From Auricularia sp. M13 (Eukaryota > Basidiomycota > Agaricomycetes > Auriculariales > Auriculariaceae): a stretch of 64,000 bases of DNA. Of this stretch, positions 1 through 11,066 are shown one piece after another (position 1 is the first letter of the stretch; each line of letters begins with the position of its first letter). The notes under the pieces were generated by a model. That model saw only the letters and a list, made by a program, of their open reading frames with translations, did not search any database and had not been told where the DNA came from. The translations under genes and the position numbers were made by a program. The stretch spans positions 3,534,001 through 3,598,000 of the forward strand of contig CM073193.1 in the NCBI GenBank assembly GCA_037042915.1. The letters are read 5' to 3'.

Positions 1-3000
1 CCATCAACACAAAGGCGCAATTCGCGCAGCAGCTGTGGGTTTACCTTGTTCTTTTTCGCGGCGACGGGTTCTGAAAACCCGAAAAATGGAAGTGCGATGT
101 TGACGAAGCCGTTCTTATATTCTTCGAGCTTCTTCTTCTTGTCGATGATCTACCCAGAGTGAATGCCAGTATAATCTGCGCTAAAAATGCAATACCTTAT
201 AAAGCTCAAGGCAGACCAGGCCGGTGACGAGCGACGTGGTCGTCGCAATTGCAGGGATAATCTTGCCAGCGATCTGCTTTGTCGTGTGGCGGTCAGCGAT
301 CGGGATGCTGTAGTTGGTCGCACGCAGGTTGGAGGCGGCGGTCACGAAGTCTATGTGGTAATTGGTGTCGTCGTCTTTTTCAAACTCTGCGGGAATAACG
401 CGATAACCAGCCAAAGACGATGGCGATGGTAGTTGCTTCATGAGCGATCCCAGCTCGCTCGAGTCGGTACCTGGTGTTGTTTAGTCCTACTAGACGCAGC
501 CGCTAAATAATCTTTACCATCTTCATTTGTGACGGGCTCGTTCTCGTTAACCTGCACCTTGACACCGCTCTTAGGAGTGAATGGTGGAACTTCGACGGCA
601 TCCGCGATAGCCTTGATGCGGGCAAGATCATCGCCGCCCTTCAAGCCATAGTTGAAGGCATGAATGTTCGCAGCTGCGACGATGAAGTCCATGTGCAGAG
701 CCTGAAAGAGCTGTCAGAATATCTTCGGATTGCGCGCACCGCGCCTCACATTGTTGGAGTCAAAGGTCAGATAGTCAGGCGCGCGCTTGGGGCTTGTCCA
801 AAACGGCTGGCCGGATGTAGTCTTCGCGTCCTTCGGAAGGCTAAACAAAAGTTGACGAATGCTGTGGTTGAACTGCTCCTCGAACTGCAGACGTGCCCAA
901 ACAACGCATTCCTCAAAGGTAAGAGGCTTTTGCGTAACCAAATAGGAGACGAGCTGTTGGACCTGCTCCGCCTGGTTGCCGGAATATTTCAGCGTGTTTT
1001 CGAGGTAGTTCGGCTCGCTCAAGTATGAGTTCGCAGCTTGCAATGGCTTCACGAACGCATTGTCGAAATATTTGCGACTCCACTGCCAGCAATGAGTATC
1101 TAAGCGTATGGAATGAAAACCCACGGTTTACCTCGATCGTATGCTGAATGAGATGCGGAAAGTTCCTGACCTTGCGGGCGAACAGTCAACATTAAGAGCT
1201 TACGACGCGTACAAGAACTCACTGTGCAGCTAGGCGTCTCCTTCTCAGGCGGATCTTGCGACGACCCATACGACTCTGTGACGTGGGGGATGACGACTTG
1301 CGTGTTACCCTTCGTTCCGAGAGTGCCAGAATCAACGAGTGGCTTCTGGAAAAAGATGCAGCGCTGGTCCATGTACAACCCTACGGATTGTAAATCAACG
1401 TCGACGGATGTATGAGCTCACGCACGAGCTTCGCGATTGTCAAGTGCATTGGTGACACCGTCAAGGTTGGCGAAAAATTCCTCGTCGTAGATTCCTATAC
1501 CGTTAGGTCAGCATATGGGGCGCGAAGCAAAATATCGACTCACTCTCGGTAGCAGCACCAACCGCCTCCTGATATGTTGAAATCTTCTTGTTCAAGTCCG
1601 GGTTCATGTCCGCAACAGCGCTAGCTGCACATTCGCTCTTGAACTTTCCAAGATCTTTGGCGCGGAAGAGGAACTGCCTGTTCAAGTTGCTTTTCTCGAT
1701 CGTGTCCAGGTCTGTTACGTGGATGTGACCTTCTGGGCCACTTGCAAGTCCCATCATCGACCAGTTTTTCAACATCTCGCACCCAATGGCACCGGCACCA
1801 ACCAAGAATTGCCGGTGGTTGGCAATCTTCTGCTGAAACGCCTTTCCAAAGACCGCGATCTGACCATCGTAGCGGGAACCACTCGGGGCAGCATCTGCCT
1901 CAGATGGCAGCTCGGCGGGCAGAGACTCCAGCGAGTCGAAGTACATGTGTTGGACCATCGGGTGGAACTTGCCCGTGACGGCCTTGAGCACTTCCTGCGC
2001 GACGAAGCCACCGATAACTGCGTTGACAGGCGAGAGGTCGCCGGTGGCTTGGAACGCGAGTTCTTCAATAACCTTGGTATCAATGTCATCTTGCGTGAGG
2101 GTCTTCGCGATGGACACCACTCTGGCAGCGTCTTCGGCGTTTCTCGGGCGAGGGAAGCGGCGATTCTGTTCGAAGAATGCCCAAAGAGCTTGGAATCCAG
2201 CGTGCAAGGAAGCTGGGCGATCCCACTTGGCGAAGTCTGTCACGAAGAATTCCGGATTCTTCAGCGAGTCCGCAAGCGATTTCTGTGACGCTTTTTTAGT
2301 TGCTAGTTAGCCAATCATATGAAGTAGCTCACGAATTCAATGCTCTTTGGCATCTTCACCTGCGTGAAGGTGCCACCGGATACGTAGTCGGAAAAGCCGC
2401 TGGTGTCACCGATGGCAAATGTGTACGGGCCTTTAACCGTGACTTTCCTCGGCGCACACTGGTTAAGTTCGGTCATGCCCTTTACTTCGTTGAAGGTGAC
2501 ATAATCGCCATCCTCGAGACCATGCCGTGTCTCATCCAAGCAGGTGACAAGACCCTCTTGGTCCTGTAGCCTGTTAGGAACCCGGTAAATTCGTGAGGGC
2601 TGAAAAGCGGACCTTCTCGACCGAGACAATCAAGCCACTCAGAGGTTGCTCGCCCGTGGGGTCCAGGCAGTCAAACTTAGGACCGAAGTCATTGAAGGCA
2701 GAACTGCGACGCTCAGTGCGCTGTTGGCATACGATCGCTCAAACATACCCAAAAAGACCGCGCGTTTCCGCAGAGACGAAGTAAACACCATTTTGGTGTG
2801 TCCACGCGTTGATCTCCAGTTGCTTGGAGAGAGGGCGGTCCGTCAGAACAACGACCTGGGTGCTGCTTGAGGATACGAAGGAGGATATAGTTGTAGGCCT
2901 GGCAGACCTGAAAACCCTTGAGAAGATCTACTGTGATGTCCTGTCCAGCCGTTCCGCCAAGGTTGCGGACAGGAACGTATGCATTGAGTTCTGCAAGTCG

Positions 3001-3499
3001 CGGAACTGCAGCATCGGCACGAGCGAGGCCGATATCTTCCTTCCGAAGGAAGTACTGGTTGAAATATGCATGGTCAGAGTGCTATCGACGCGTTTCAGTG
3101 GCCAACTTGCCTGAGAACTCAAGTCGTGTATCGTGACCGGATCGGGGTCGAAGACAGAGACAGACTTCACGCCAGCTAAGATCACGTTCTTCGCTGTGCC
3201 ATCGATGAGCGCCACGCGCGTATGCAACTTCGCCAAGGAACGAACCGATTTCAACTCCAAGACCGCGCATGCCTACGATGAGCACGTTGGACGCGGCCAT
3301 GCGCTTCATCGCTGCGTGGGCACATTAGAACGCGACTTGTGCGCCAGACTGTCGAGACGGCGCGCCTTCGTGACCAAGCACATAGCTGAAAGCAATTGTC
3401 AGCACCTTTCTATGTAAAGTAAGGCCTGTATGCGTACAGTTGGCGAGAGTAAAGACCCTCGTCGATCTTGGGCTCGTCTACTTGCATTTCAGACGACAT
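1..3499 (-). CDS. UBA1: Ubiquitin-activating enzyme E1, 3' end cut by window
   Basis: E1 enzyme that adenylates the C-terminus of ubiquitin, holds it as a thioester and passes it to E2 enzymes; nuclear and cytosolic. The start ATG is at 3497-3499 (protein begins [21 protein letters not shown]). In order one sees the N-terminal ThiF-like half (about 2.9-3.4 kb), the first catalytic half with a [10 protein letters not shown] motif and [10 protein letters not shown] (about 2.3-2.7 kb), the active adenylation domain with GAGAIGCE (about 1776-1799) and [14 protein letters not shown], then SGTLGTKGN and the catalytic cysteine in the PSCTV motif (codon 1226-1228). The NYSIP and [13 protein letters not shown] motifs near 200-360 precede the ubiquitin-fold domain, which runs off the left edge. 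Several short introns interrupt it; one near 2550-2600 (donor after VSVEK) restores the DQEGLVTC reading. Head-to-head with the Far11 gene. Identity is certain; exon borders are approximate. Confidence 0.95.
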
Positions 3500-3601
3500 T
3501 GCAGCGAAAGTTGATTGTGGCAGATGAGAAGAGAGGAGGCCCTCGGAAATTCGCCGAGCTTCGATTACGCGCGACCAAGCGCGCCGCGCACTACACCAGA
3601 C

Positions 3602-6600
3602 ATGGCCTCCACTCCAGGTGCCCAACAGAGACAGGGCCAGCCTGAAATCATCACCTTGGATCAGCTACAGAATATCGGCCAGTTGGACAGTATCACACTG
3701 GGTCAGCTAAAGAGTGTCGTCAATGCACAACCTAAGCCCAAGGTTCGTGCTCCCCTCAGACGACGCGGTCGCACTCATCCCTTTGACCCCCTATAGCAAA
3801 CCATGTACGATTACCGTTACGACGACGAAGATACTGTCTTCAACGAAATCGAGGAATTCTACTCTTATGTCGAGGTGCCGCAGGTCGCGGAGAACATGAA
3901 AGCTTGGCTGGGATCATTCTCTGGAGGTGAGTCTACGTTTGCCATCATTGAGCAAACGTTTACGGGCTTTGCAGAATGGATTAAGAGTTCTGTCGCCCAG
4001 CGTAAAGCCCATATTGAATTTCTTCTGGAGAGCTTGGAGCATCGCGATGCGGAAATCCGATTCACCAACGCAAGGAGGTTGCTATACGTGTTGCAAGGTA
4101 AATTGGTTCGCCCGGCGCCCTGGCGCATAGCTTGACGTGACCAGGTACTTTCGCGGAAACAACTTCCCCTGAACATCAATTGCATTGGATAATCGAGAAC
4201 TGCAAGCTCGTGCGAGATGCAGGTGGCGTGAATATCATTGTCGGGGCTTTGAAAATCGCCAGCTCCAAGCATGACTTGCTAAGGTGGAGTCTTGTTGTTG
4301 TTCTCTGGGCTCTTGTTGATTGTTCACAGCTCCCTGTCGGATGCGGATGCCTACCAATATAACATCACGCCTGCGGAAAAGCAGGAATTCGTCGAGGAGG
4401 TCAACACTGAACTCTCTGTCTACCTAGGAATGCTATATTTTCTGGTGGAAATGTTCAAAGGCGACGAGCAATTCGGCGAAGAACTCAGTGCGCATTTTCC
4501 ACTATTACATGGGCTCAGGTTGATCAGTTGTAGTGAGCCTGAATCCGCCTTTACCGGTCTATTTGTACAACCTTGTATCGTCATTGAAGGATAAGAGTGC
4601 GAAGGGTTACCCCGTGAAGAAAGTCAGTCGTTCGGCAGACGCGATGACATGAGCTCATGACGACGATCAGCTGCTACTTGTTCTTTGGAAATCACTTTTG
4701 GCCTGCCTAGGCGGCATCCGCGATCTTGCGCGAGTCAAGAAGCTGAACCGCAAGTTGCTCGGTCTGGCCGACCCGACGCCGAATTGTAATGTCGCTCGCT
4801 GAGCATTATCCGGCCCTTGCTGACAGGTCGTCATAGCCGTACCTCTGAAGGCCTCGCCACTCGACTTCCAGACCTTCCGCCAGGAGATGGCTGTCAAATA
4901 TCCCACATTCACGCCCGACCCGGCCAACGACCTACCTTCCTTCAAGCTGGCCGAGGCATACGCGCCAATTCCCATCCGTCCACACTATAACCATCACCAA
5001 CAAGTCGAAGATATGCAAGCGCCGCCAGGAATGCCCGGCAGCGGGTATGGTCAACAGCGACCTCAGCAATTGCCCCCTACGCCCGCGCCGTCACCCCCAC
5101 CGAACATGGGGAAGACCAAGAAGACGCAGTATCAAACGGACCAGTCTCGTCCGTTCGTATTCCCGTTTTCCTCACATGTGCGGCCGCAGAAGCTCGTACC
5201 CTTCGCCATCGACGAGGCGGATCGTCTCTACGCAAAGCACATGTACATTTCGGCGTCGCTCTACCAGATGTGGCGGACGCGCGAGGAATGCATTCTGGAT
5301 GAGAGCGGGCTGCAGAACCTGCCCACGCACCGATCCGGGAGCGAGTTCGCCATCGAAAGCGCGAGGATATCCGAGGTCCTCGCATTGGCCAAGGGCGATA
5401 GACGGTTCTCTATGACATCGACGTCATACCAGGATCCTGAAGGGCCATCTCTCCCAGATGTTGAGGCACTGGATGAAGCTCTTGAGAAGGCCGAGGCTCG
5501 AATGAAGCGGGCTGACGCCGAGGGCGACAGGGCCGAGCTGAGGCGTGCGAAGGAGGAGATGGATGATCTGGTCAGATTGAGGCGCGTTGAGCAAATCTAT
5601 GTTCGTATTCGTTGGCGCCTCGTTGAACACAGGCTGATCCAATGTTCGCAGAGCATGGTCCTTCCGATCTTGCCTGGATGGGTGTTAGTGCTCCTGAAGC
5701 TGCTGTTGGCGACTGTCAGCGCTACCAACAACCAGAATCCCCAATCGGCGACAAACGCGAACTTTCCGGGAGGTGTTGGGGGCGGGCAAGGTGTGCCATC
5801 TTACTTTGCATCGTGTCTCTTGAATTGCTTATCTTCCCCACAGAGCCGGAGCAGCCTCCTCAACCTCCTCCCTCGCTTGAGGACATTGACGTGATGCGCC
5901 ACCGTGAAATCACTTCCAAGGCCGTGTCTGCGATACTGCTCCTCACTCTGAAGTGGTTCAAAGCATCGCGTACGTTTGAAATACCTCTTATTGGCGCCAC
6001 GACTGAGCGATAGTTAACCTTCGTAGATGTTATGAAATTTCATCACCTTGGACAGTTGTTGCTCGACTCGAATTGCTTGCTTATCGTCCTGAAGATGTTC
6101 GGCCTGCAGGAGGTTGCTACTTTAGTTGCGACAAGAAACGACCAACCCGACCTCAAGTCAGTCAATCACCGACGCTCGCGCAAATGACATCGTGCTCATC
6201 TCTCGTCAGCTTTTTCAGATATTGCTTCCTCAACTTCAGTCCAGCGGCGCATTCGTTCAGACCAGAGGATAGCATTTTGAGCCCGCCTCGCCAGACTACC
6301 ACAACACGTATCCCGAGTCCCGGAACCGGACAGTCAGGCAACGAAGAAATCGAGTTGATTTCCACGTATTCTTGGAGAAACTTCTTCTCGAGCATCAACT
6401 TCCTTCGCATCGTTCAGAAACTATCGAAACATCGCTCGCATCGTATATTGCTGCTTGTGCAGTACAAGAGCTCCGTACGTGTTTTGTCAAGATGCAGTGA
6501 CCGAACTTACCAATAAAGCTCATGCCAGGCCATCTTGAAGCGTATATTACGAGTTCAGCACCCGCTCTTGCAGCTCTACACCCTCAAGCTCATAAAGATG

Positions 6601-7687
6601 CAAGTTCCTTTCTGCGGGCGCAAGTGGCGACAATGTACGCGGTCGATCTGTTGCACCGTCTACGTCTTTCTGATCCTTTGTAGCAAACATGAAGGTCATC
6701 ACGTCCATATACCTGCACTGCCGTCCAGAGCTTAGGGATGAATGGCTATCCGGTACGGAGGTTGAGGATGTTGGCGATGCACATGTGAGTTCGGAGCCAC
6801 CGCGCCATTAACTTTACTGATTTAACTCAGGCCCAGGAGCAAGCGCTGAGAATGTTGATCAAGTTTTGTGAGTAGAACGTTCATCTACCCGAGGCTAGAT
6901 TGAACGGTCTTATGCTAGACAACACAAAGCGATACGGTTCCAACAACCAAAGTCAAAGCTTCAGCGGGTTCATGCACCGTCGCACGTCTAGCCTTTCCGT
7001 TCCGAATGTTGAGGGCCTACAGGCCGGCGAGGTTCCTGGCATGATGCGGCCTTCTTCGACCCCCAATATGGTTGACGCCGATGTCTTCCCTCCTCTGCGC
7101 TCCAAGGCTCCAGATCCCAACATCTTTCTGCCGTACATCCCCGAAGACATTGCCTTCGAAGAGGAATACGAAGAGTATCTTTCGGACCTTGGCTCCTCGG
7201 AGAGTCCAGACAATCCCTTTAGAACAAACCAACCCTCCAGTGCATGGCAGCGCCTTGCCACACTTGGCCCCGAAATTGCGGACGGGATCAGCGATAGCGA
7301 GAGTATTGCCTCAATAGGTGACTTGGGGGATGACGTCCGCGGAGATTTGCAGAGCGAGAAGGATTCTCTCGACGAAAATCTGAATAGTTGGGAGGTTTGT
7401 GTCCACTTTTATAACTATATCGGTACTCATGAATTGTACAGCACATGAGCCCGAAAACGATGGCGACCCTACCGAAGTCTCCTGCTGGCCATGGGCGTCG
7501 ATCGAGTTCGGGAACAGGCCTGCGCCCAGTGTTGCACTTCGACCTGGACGAAGGCAGCGCTGTACAAGACGACGACGAAGATGACGGCCCAGAAATGGGC
7601 CCGATACCCAAGGAAAAGCCGGAACCGTTCGCTGCAGGCGAGGGTGGAAAGGGTGTCGACGAAGTGGAATATTTGTATGGAGAATAA
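3602..7687 (+). CDS. FAR11: Far11/STRIP (N1221-like) scaffold protein of the STRIPAK complex
   Basis: Scaffold subunit of the STRIPAK/FAR complex, which joins PP2A phosphatase to kinases and acts in cell fusion, fruiting, septation and TORC2 antagonism in fungi. The N-terminus (ATG 3602) leads into an exon with YDDEDTVFNEIEEFYSYVE, then HIEFLLESLEHRDAEIRFTN, LHWIIENCKLV and LKIASSKHDLL, the diagnostic N1221 block. A middle exon (about 4887-5630) has a Pro/Gln-rich linker and a coiled-coil-like acidic stretch. KFHHLGQLLLDSNCLLIVLKM-type sequence at about 6030-6100 matches the conserved C-terminal domain. The last exons (6900-7687) are acidic and Ser-rich and end VDEVEYLYGE. Many introns of 50-70 nt. 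About 1,000 residues is the family's usual size. The exact exon set between 5.6 and 6.9 kb is uncertain. Confidence 0.9.
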
Positions 7688-7927
7688 TGCAGGAGTACCT
7701 GCAATTACGTTTTCTACACCTTTTGCGCTCTCTACGTCAAGTTGGCGTACATCTGAGTCCTCTCACATTTGTGCATGAGCGTTACATAATGGCTAATCGC
7801 AATTCAATCTCCGACACCGCTTTGCTGAACGCGCGTTTATCGGCAAGACCACTTCCTTATTAGTTTGCAATGGGATTTATTTGCAGGTTATCCGCATCTC
7901 TTTGCTCTGCACGTCGTCTAGCCCAGC
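7688..7927. other. Intergenic spacer between two plus-strand genes
   Basis: AT-richer 240-bp spacer after the Far11 stop. It must hold the Far11 3' end and the promoter of the Aim32-like gene. No RNA gene or open frame is supportable here. Confidence 0.4.
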
Positions 7928-9174
7928 ATGCAAACACTCAAAGCATGGATGTTCGGCGACAACAGCGCCGAAGGTATCGCGCGCCAACTCCGAGAGCTCT
8001 CTGTTCCTATCTCCAACGAAGCCTGCCGCACTTGCTCTGACCCTTGCGAGCAAGGCCATGCTGAATACCCTGGGCGCATGTTCATTGACAGACATAGCAA
8101 CTTTTTGGGCAGTATCGAACCTACAAGACGCTTGGTTTGCTGCCCTTCATCTCGTTATCAGATTATGGGCGAGGCTGATAACATGAAGGTCATTATTTCG
8201 ACAGGAAAATTCGACTGGCCTCAACACATCGAGAACGAACACGGCACTGTCGCCTACCTATTGTCCACGCTGAACCGCAAACTAGGAGAACGCTCGAAGG
8301 GAAAGCACCACCAGCCAGTGTTTTCTTCGGAGGCGTCCAAACGGCTATCCGTCCTGAATGGTTCGCTTCACACAATCTCAGAAGAACCAGATTGCGAAAC
8401 TCTCCTGGTGTTGCCCGACTTCCAGGCGGTTGTGGGAACGCGTGCCAATGCAGATAGTGTTCAAGCACTGTGGCAACATGCGCTAGACCCGACTGTTGGA
8501 GTCATCAGGAAACGCGAGGACGGCGACGTGCCGCCATTACGCTCATACGTACTCCCATATGCATGCGTTATAATCCTATGTAGGTCTTTGCCCAAGCGTC
8601 AACGACAATTGATCAAACTATCCGTCATGTAGGCTCCCATAAACGCCGCGACAATCGCTGTGGAATATCAGCTCCGATATTGCTAGACTGTGCGTTTGCG
8701 AACCAGAAGAACACAGCGGGCGAGGGCTAATGTCATTGATAGGCCTGAGTAGCGAGCTCTCGCATGCGGGCTGGGAGGTGCATACGCAGCTTGAACATTT
8801 GGACGATGTGAACGAATGCCTCGAGAAATTACCTGGAACCGACGACGAACGCTCTAATGCTATACAGGCGCAGCTGAGAACGGCGTCTGAACAAAAGCGG
8901 GCGTTGATCATGGGCGTGTCGCATACGGGTGGGCATAAGTGGGCCGGCAATGTGCAGGTAAGCCATCGACCTTAGAGTGGATGACCTGTTCGTAACACCT
9001 GCCTTCCAGATCTTCACCCCACATGGTGTCGGGGTATACTACGGGCGAGTCACACCGCATGATGTGCCTGCTATCGTCAAGAATACAATTTTGGAGGGCA
9101 AAGTACTCCCCGAGTTACTTCGAGGAGGCATGAATATCGCTCGACCTGAGGGGAAAACCTTGGTCGATTGGTAG
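7928..9174 (+). CDS. Sucrase/ferredoxin-like [2Fe-2S] protein, Aim32-like
   Basis: Member of the Suc_Fer-like family (thioredoxin-fold ferredoxin-like proteins; yeast Aim32 is the mitochondrial example, linked to redox quality control). The first exon carries CRTCSDPCEQGH with the expected early cysteines, then VIISTGKFDWPQHIE. A middle exon around 8636-8690 reads SHKRRDNRCGISAPIL, the second conserved cysteine region. A later exon has HAGWEVHTQLEHLDD, then IMGVSHTGGHKWAGNV, and after a short intron IFTPHGVGVYYGRV; the C-terminus GKTLVDW ends at 9174. The H-x-GGH-x3-G motif and the CGI motif are the family's cluster-ligand regions. A GT-AG intron from about 8690 to 8742 joins LLD to CLSSELSHAGW in frame. 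No clear mitochondrial presequence is visible at the chosen ATG, so the location is not settled. Confidence 0.85.
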
Positions 9175-9496
9175 GAACTGGGCCGAGTTGGGACACCAAT
9201 CCGCCCATTGTCTCGCATGCAGAGATATCTCTCGAAGCTGTATTTCCGTGAACAAAGCATACATGAAATCCAGAAACAGTCTTTATACTCGTGAGCGATC
9301 TACGGAAAGCTGAGGAGTACTTTGCCTTCACTGTATGGGCCGACGAATTAGGCGAGATCATGGTGCAGCCTTGCGCTGTCGGAGAGAGGCCTCATCTTGA
9401 ATATGATATGAGCACACGCCAGGCAGTCGACAGTGTCTGAATCACTTACCCTGTGCCCGCAATTTGGCTGAAGGTCCATCGCGGTCAGCAACTAGA
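9175..9496. other. Ambiguous stretch, possibly extra 3' exons of the MYND gene
   Basis: Lies between the Aim32-like stop and the clear end of the MYND frame. On the minus strand a good donor (GGTAAGTG near 9444-9452) follows a short possible exon, and an open frame runs over 9077-9361. On the plus strand a 50-codon open stretch starts near 9281. Neither has a recognisable domain, so no gene is called. Confidence 0.35.
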
Positions 9497-10356
9497 TCAA
9501 TGCACATTTCGACATTGCTTACCCATGGATTCTTCATTCTTCATCGCCTCTGCAAAGCCGATGTCGTAGAATTTGCCCATCCAGTTGAGCGCAGCAGGCA
9601 GAAAGCTCATCTTGACGTCGAAATAATCCACCTCTGGCGCACTACCGCCAAATTTGTGGAACTCCGTTGGGCGGTCAAGGAATTTGTCGTAGCTCTTCAC
9701 GATCACCACGTCTCCGCGCCAGAAAGGACGGTCCTTGGGAAGTTCATCAAGACGCAAGAAGTAGAGCAGGTGCTTGTTCGGCGGCAAGCGCTGCGATATT
9801 GTGTAGTACATGATGTACTCGCCATTATCAGACTCAGTAGGCTGGTCTTTTGCGGTTATGCGATGATAGCGTGTCTCCTGGATTTCTGAGCCAAAGATAC
9901 CGCGCAGATCGACGGCTCGGAGGAACAGGGCACTCGGATGGCAGGCACCCTCAACTGAAAAGGCCAGTTTGCGCAGGTGCGCGGGACCCCCATCAGCCGG
10001 TAGGACCAGGGCAGTATGGTGGGTCGTCTGACGGCACCGTTGGATGTACTTGCAGAACGCTTTGTGCTCCGGCCAATCGCGTGTCTGGCAGGCTTCACTG
10101 CACTCGGGCTCAGCATACCGCCGCCTGACCATGCTGCTGACGGATGCCCTGCATACCTGCAATATCGATTGACATGACACCCAGTGCAGGCTTTCAGGAT
10201 CACATCTTGAGACTGCCTCCTTTTACAACGGAAGCACGCAGTTCCAAGGCTGGCGACGGCTCCGGTGTTGGCAGCCTGTGCGCGCAGCCGAGTGTACAGC
10301 GCGAATAGGAGGATGAGAACAAGACCAGTCAGGACAACCGTCGAGCCTAGGGACAT
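9497..10356 (-). CDS. MYND zinc-finger protein with N-terminal membrane anchor
   Basis: Starts at ATG 10354-10356 with a hydrophobic segment (about residues 4-24, VVLTGLVLILLFALY) that reads as a signal anchor. A MYND finger follows: ACFRCKR, then LKACTGCHVNRYC. An intron in the 10090-10170 region, spliced TGCAG to TGAAGCC, gives YCSEACQTRDWPEHKAFC, so all seven Cys and the one His of a MYND finger are present. The remaining 200 residues (HHTALVLPADGG, DLRGIFGSEIQETRYHRI, YFLRLDELPKDRPFWRGDVV) resemble the unassigned C-terminal region common in Agaricomycete MYND proteins. MYND fingers bind proline-rich peptides; no SET domain is seen, so methyltransferase activity is not supported. The 3' end is uncertain: the stop at 9497-9499 follows a good donor site after NEESMG, so further exons may exist. 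Confidence 0.7.
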
Positions 10357-11066
10357 CGCGGGCGAGCAAGGCGGGCAGAAGGCGCTGGCAGAAAGGCAAC
10401 CAACCACGTTGGCTTACGCGACATGGCCCGTTGGCGCCGTGTTTGCAGCAAGCAAGCAAGCAGCGATCCGGACCGGTTCGCAACAACGCGACCCGTCAAC
10501 GTTCAACGCGCATCGTGGCGGTGGCCTGGTTCTGCATCGTTCGCAATGCAAATAGAGTGTGGTCAAACTAGCCATGCCAAGGCTTGTGTACACGAAAGTC
10601 AATCTGAAGTTTGAGTAGCGTACAACTCGGCGGTTTGTTTGTATTCATTACAAAATACAGCATGAAAGGAGATCATTTACAAAAGTGGTTACTCTTGGGG
10701 ACGTCGTGGCAGCAAAGGAGACAAGATGACTAGGAGGGTGAAATGATGCGAGGAGTAGCACTGGAGCCGGTCGCCACCCGTTGAAACGGAGGGTATGACG
10801 GGGGAAGTCACGATCCATGGTCCGCAGTCTCGGTGCTGACGAAGATGAGTGGGAAGGGCGATGAGGGAGGTGTGCGTATGGACCACCGCCGAGACAGGCT
10901 ATGCAAGGGGGTGTGATAAGGCCGGCGGCGGGTCTAAGCTACGGGATGGGTATGCAATAGGAAGGTGCTGGGTTGACAGGTCGTGGAAACAGGGAAGCTT
11001 CATCATGAGGTTGCTGGACGTGTGGAACAAAAATCCCTACGGAAGCGCGAGACAGGCGCGCGGCAC
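10357..11066. other. Intergenic, 5' side of MYND gene and 3' side of SCH9
   Basis: A 710-bp spacer between two minus-strand genes. It should hold the SCH9 3' UTR and the MYND-gene promoter. The open frames here lack codon structure or homology. Nothing else was recognised. Confidence 0.5.

Noticed and set aside
9281-9430. 50-codon plus-strand open stretch downstream of the Aim32-like gene
   Set aside because: The Aim32-like protein has a proper GKTLVDW end at 9174; no start codon or family match supports a separate gene.
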